Source: an uncultured Acidobacteriota bacterium
Lineage (GTDB): Bacteria > Acidobacteriota > Terriglobia > Bryobacterales > Bryobacteraceae
NCBI GenBank assembly: GCA_902826605.1
Contig: CADEFM010000009.1
Location: forward strand, 62,001 to 126,000
DNA length: 64,000 nt
Direction of reading: 5' to 3'
The translations under genes were made by a program, and so were the position numbers. Below, in pieces: positions 63,255 to 64,000 of the stretch (positions are counted from its first letter, which is position 1; the number at the start of each line of letters is the position of its first letter). The notes below the pieces were generated by a model. That model made no database searches and was not told the DNA's origin. It saw only the letters and a list, made by a program, of their open reading frames with translations.

Positions 63255-64000
63255 ATGGACCCCCAAATACCCAAACCACCCAGCGAGGCCATCGAACTCT
63301 ACAATCTCTTCATTCACGGCGTCATCAGCCGCCGTGCGTTTATGGAAGGCCTGCAAAACTTCGCGGTCGGCGGTATGACCGTCGCGGCGCTTGTTCAGGC
63401 GCTGCTGCCGAACTACGCGCAGGCGCAGCAGGTGTCCAAGACGGATGACCGCATCAAGGCTAGCTACGAAACCGTTCCTTCGCCTCAAGGCAACGGAAGC
63501 ATCAAAGGGTATCTCGTCAGGCCCATCAGCGCCGACACACGCAGTGAGACGCCGGCAAAGTTGCCCGGGATCATCGTAGTCCACGAAAATAGAGGTCTGA
63601 ATCCGCATATCGAAGATGTCGCCCGGCGGTTCGCTTTGCACGGCTTCATGGCGTTCGCACCGGACGGAACCACTTCCCTTGGCGGCTTTCCCGGTGACGA
63701 CTACAGAGGCGGCCAGCTCTTCGCCAAGGTCGATCGCGAGAAGATGACCGAAGACATGGTCGCTGCCGCACGGTGGTTGAAAGCGCGTCCCGATTGCTCG
63801 GGCAAGATTGGCGCCACTGGGTTCTGCTTCGGGGGTGGCATGTCCAATACCTTGGCCGTCCGGCTGGGAGCCGATCTGGCGGCTGCAGCGCCCTTCTATG
63901 GTGGCCCTCCGGCCAAGGAAGACATATCAAAAATCAAGGCGGCGATTCTGGTCCATCATGGTGAGCTCGACACGCGCCTGGCGACGACGTGGCCGGCGTA
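63255..64000 (+). CDS. Dienelactone hydrolase-family protein, 3' end cut by window
   Basis: The first 248 residues of an exported dienelactone-hydrolase-like enzyme; the frame runs off the window end. The N terminus carries a twin-arginine-like motif (SRRAFMEG, Arg26-Arg27) and a hydrophobic stretch ending YAQAQQ. The fold shows VVHENRGLNPHIEDVARRFA, the nucleophile GFCFGGG (Cys191) and the acid turn HHGELDTR. The family opens lactones in aromatic catabolism, but secreted forms often have unknown substrates. The catalytic His and the stop are off-window. A purine-rich GGAAAGGGAA stretch precedes ATG 63255. Confidence 0.85.
   Translation, partial: MDPQIPKPPSEAIELYNLFIHGVISRRAFMEGLQNFAVGGMTVAALVQALLPNYAQAQQVSKTDDRIKASYETVPSPQGNGSIKGYLVRPISADTRSETPAKLPGIIVVHENRGLNPHIEDVARRFALHGFMAFAPDGTTSLGGFPGDDYRGGQLFAKVDREKMTEDMVAAARWLKARPDCSGKIGATGFCFGGGMSNTLAVRLGADLAAAAPFYGGPPAKEDISKIKAAILVHHGELDTRLATTWPA

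Noticed and set aside
1..64000. CRISPR arrays, tRNA or rRNA genes, integrases, intact transposases, phage genes
   Set aside because: No regularly spaced repeats, cloverleaf-like sequences or recombinase/transposase motifs were seen on either strand by reading; weak tRNA-like structures cannot be excluded without a covariance-model search.

Overview
The window reads as chromosomal DNA of an acidobacterium of the Solibacter/Bryobacter type (Acidobacteriota, Bryobacterales). The evidence is the mix of families: a ~1,100-residue TonB-dependent-receptor-like protein with an N-terminal carboxypeptidase-regulatory fold, an ECF sigma factor overlapping a Ser/Thr kinase, a DUF1549/DUF1553-DUF1501 pair, a PQQ dehydrogenase, many TPR and esterase genes, and GC-rich DNA packed with long antisense shadow frames. 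This placement is inference; no rRNA or tRNA gene is in the window.

Layout. 1-8.3 kb: the end of an rmlD-like gene, a TPR protein, miaA, a cyclophilin, a secreted esterase, a CNB-DUF1003 protein and a small operon ending in an S2P/CBS protease. 8.3-16.7 kb: an MFS exporter with a TgpA-type transglutaminase, a 47-residue membrane protein followed by rph-rdgB, a NUDIX-polX pair and a flavoprotein. 16.7-22 kb: a CFA-synthase-like methyltransferase coupled to that flavoprotein, a lipase-like protein, a shortened UvrC homologue and a DUF58 protein. 22-27.8 kb: the TonB-like protein, ECF sigma factor and kinase. 27.9-33.2 kb: a minus-strand PepSY-pcaH-pcaG-trpD run, a P460 cytochrome and a LytTR regulator. 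33.4-37.5 kb: inositol-phosphate synthase, an epimerase and a secreted BACON-like repeat protein.

37.4-47.8 kb is the accessory highlight. A seven-gene TetR-TolC-HlyD-ABC-ABC-permease-permease efflux operon (YbhGFSR/CecR-like) begins with a near-perfect 25-bp palindrome over the tetR start codon. Immediately upstream, a two-gene PLP-enzyme operon (cystathionine gamma-synthase/lyase-like and class V aminotransferase/C-S lyase-like) lies between two direct copies of a 211-bp perfect (227-bp near-perfect) repeat. That repeat is the junction between the secreted-protein gene and tetR. The left copy carries the tetR operator and the first 27 tetR codons, broken at a 147-bp MITE-like unit. The PLP operon therefore looks like an insertion that duplicated its integration site and could have come under the TetR operator.

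47.8-64 kb is mostly housekeeping and catabolic: infC, rplU-rpmA-obgE, the DUF1501/DUF1553 pair, hslV-hslU with a coupled fibronectin-III lipoprotein, a CcmH-like gene flanked by duplicated 3' ends of the PQQ dehydrogenase gene, the PQQ dehydrogenase, galM, an esterase, a polytopic membrane protein and a dienelactone hydrolase cut by the window end. The only gene-free stretch above 300 bases is 37467-37913, which holds the left repeat, a tetR remnant and the MITE-like unit. No CRISPR array, rRNA, tRNA, intact transposase or integrase was seen.
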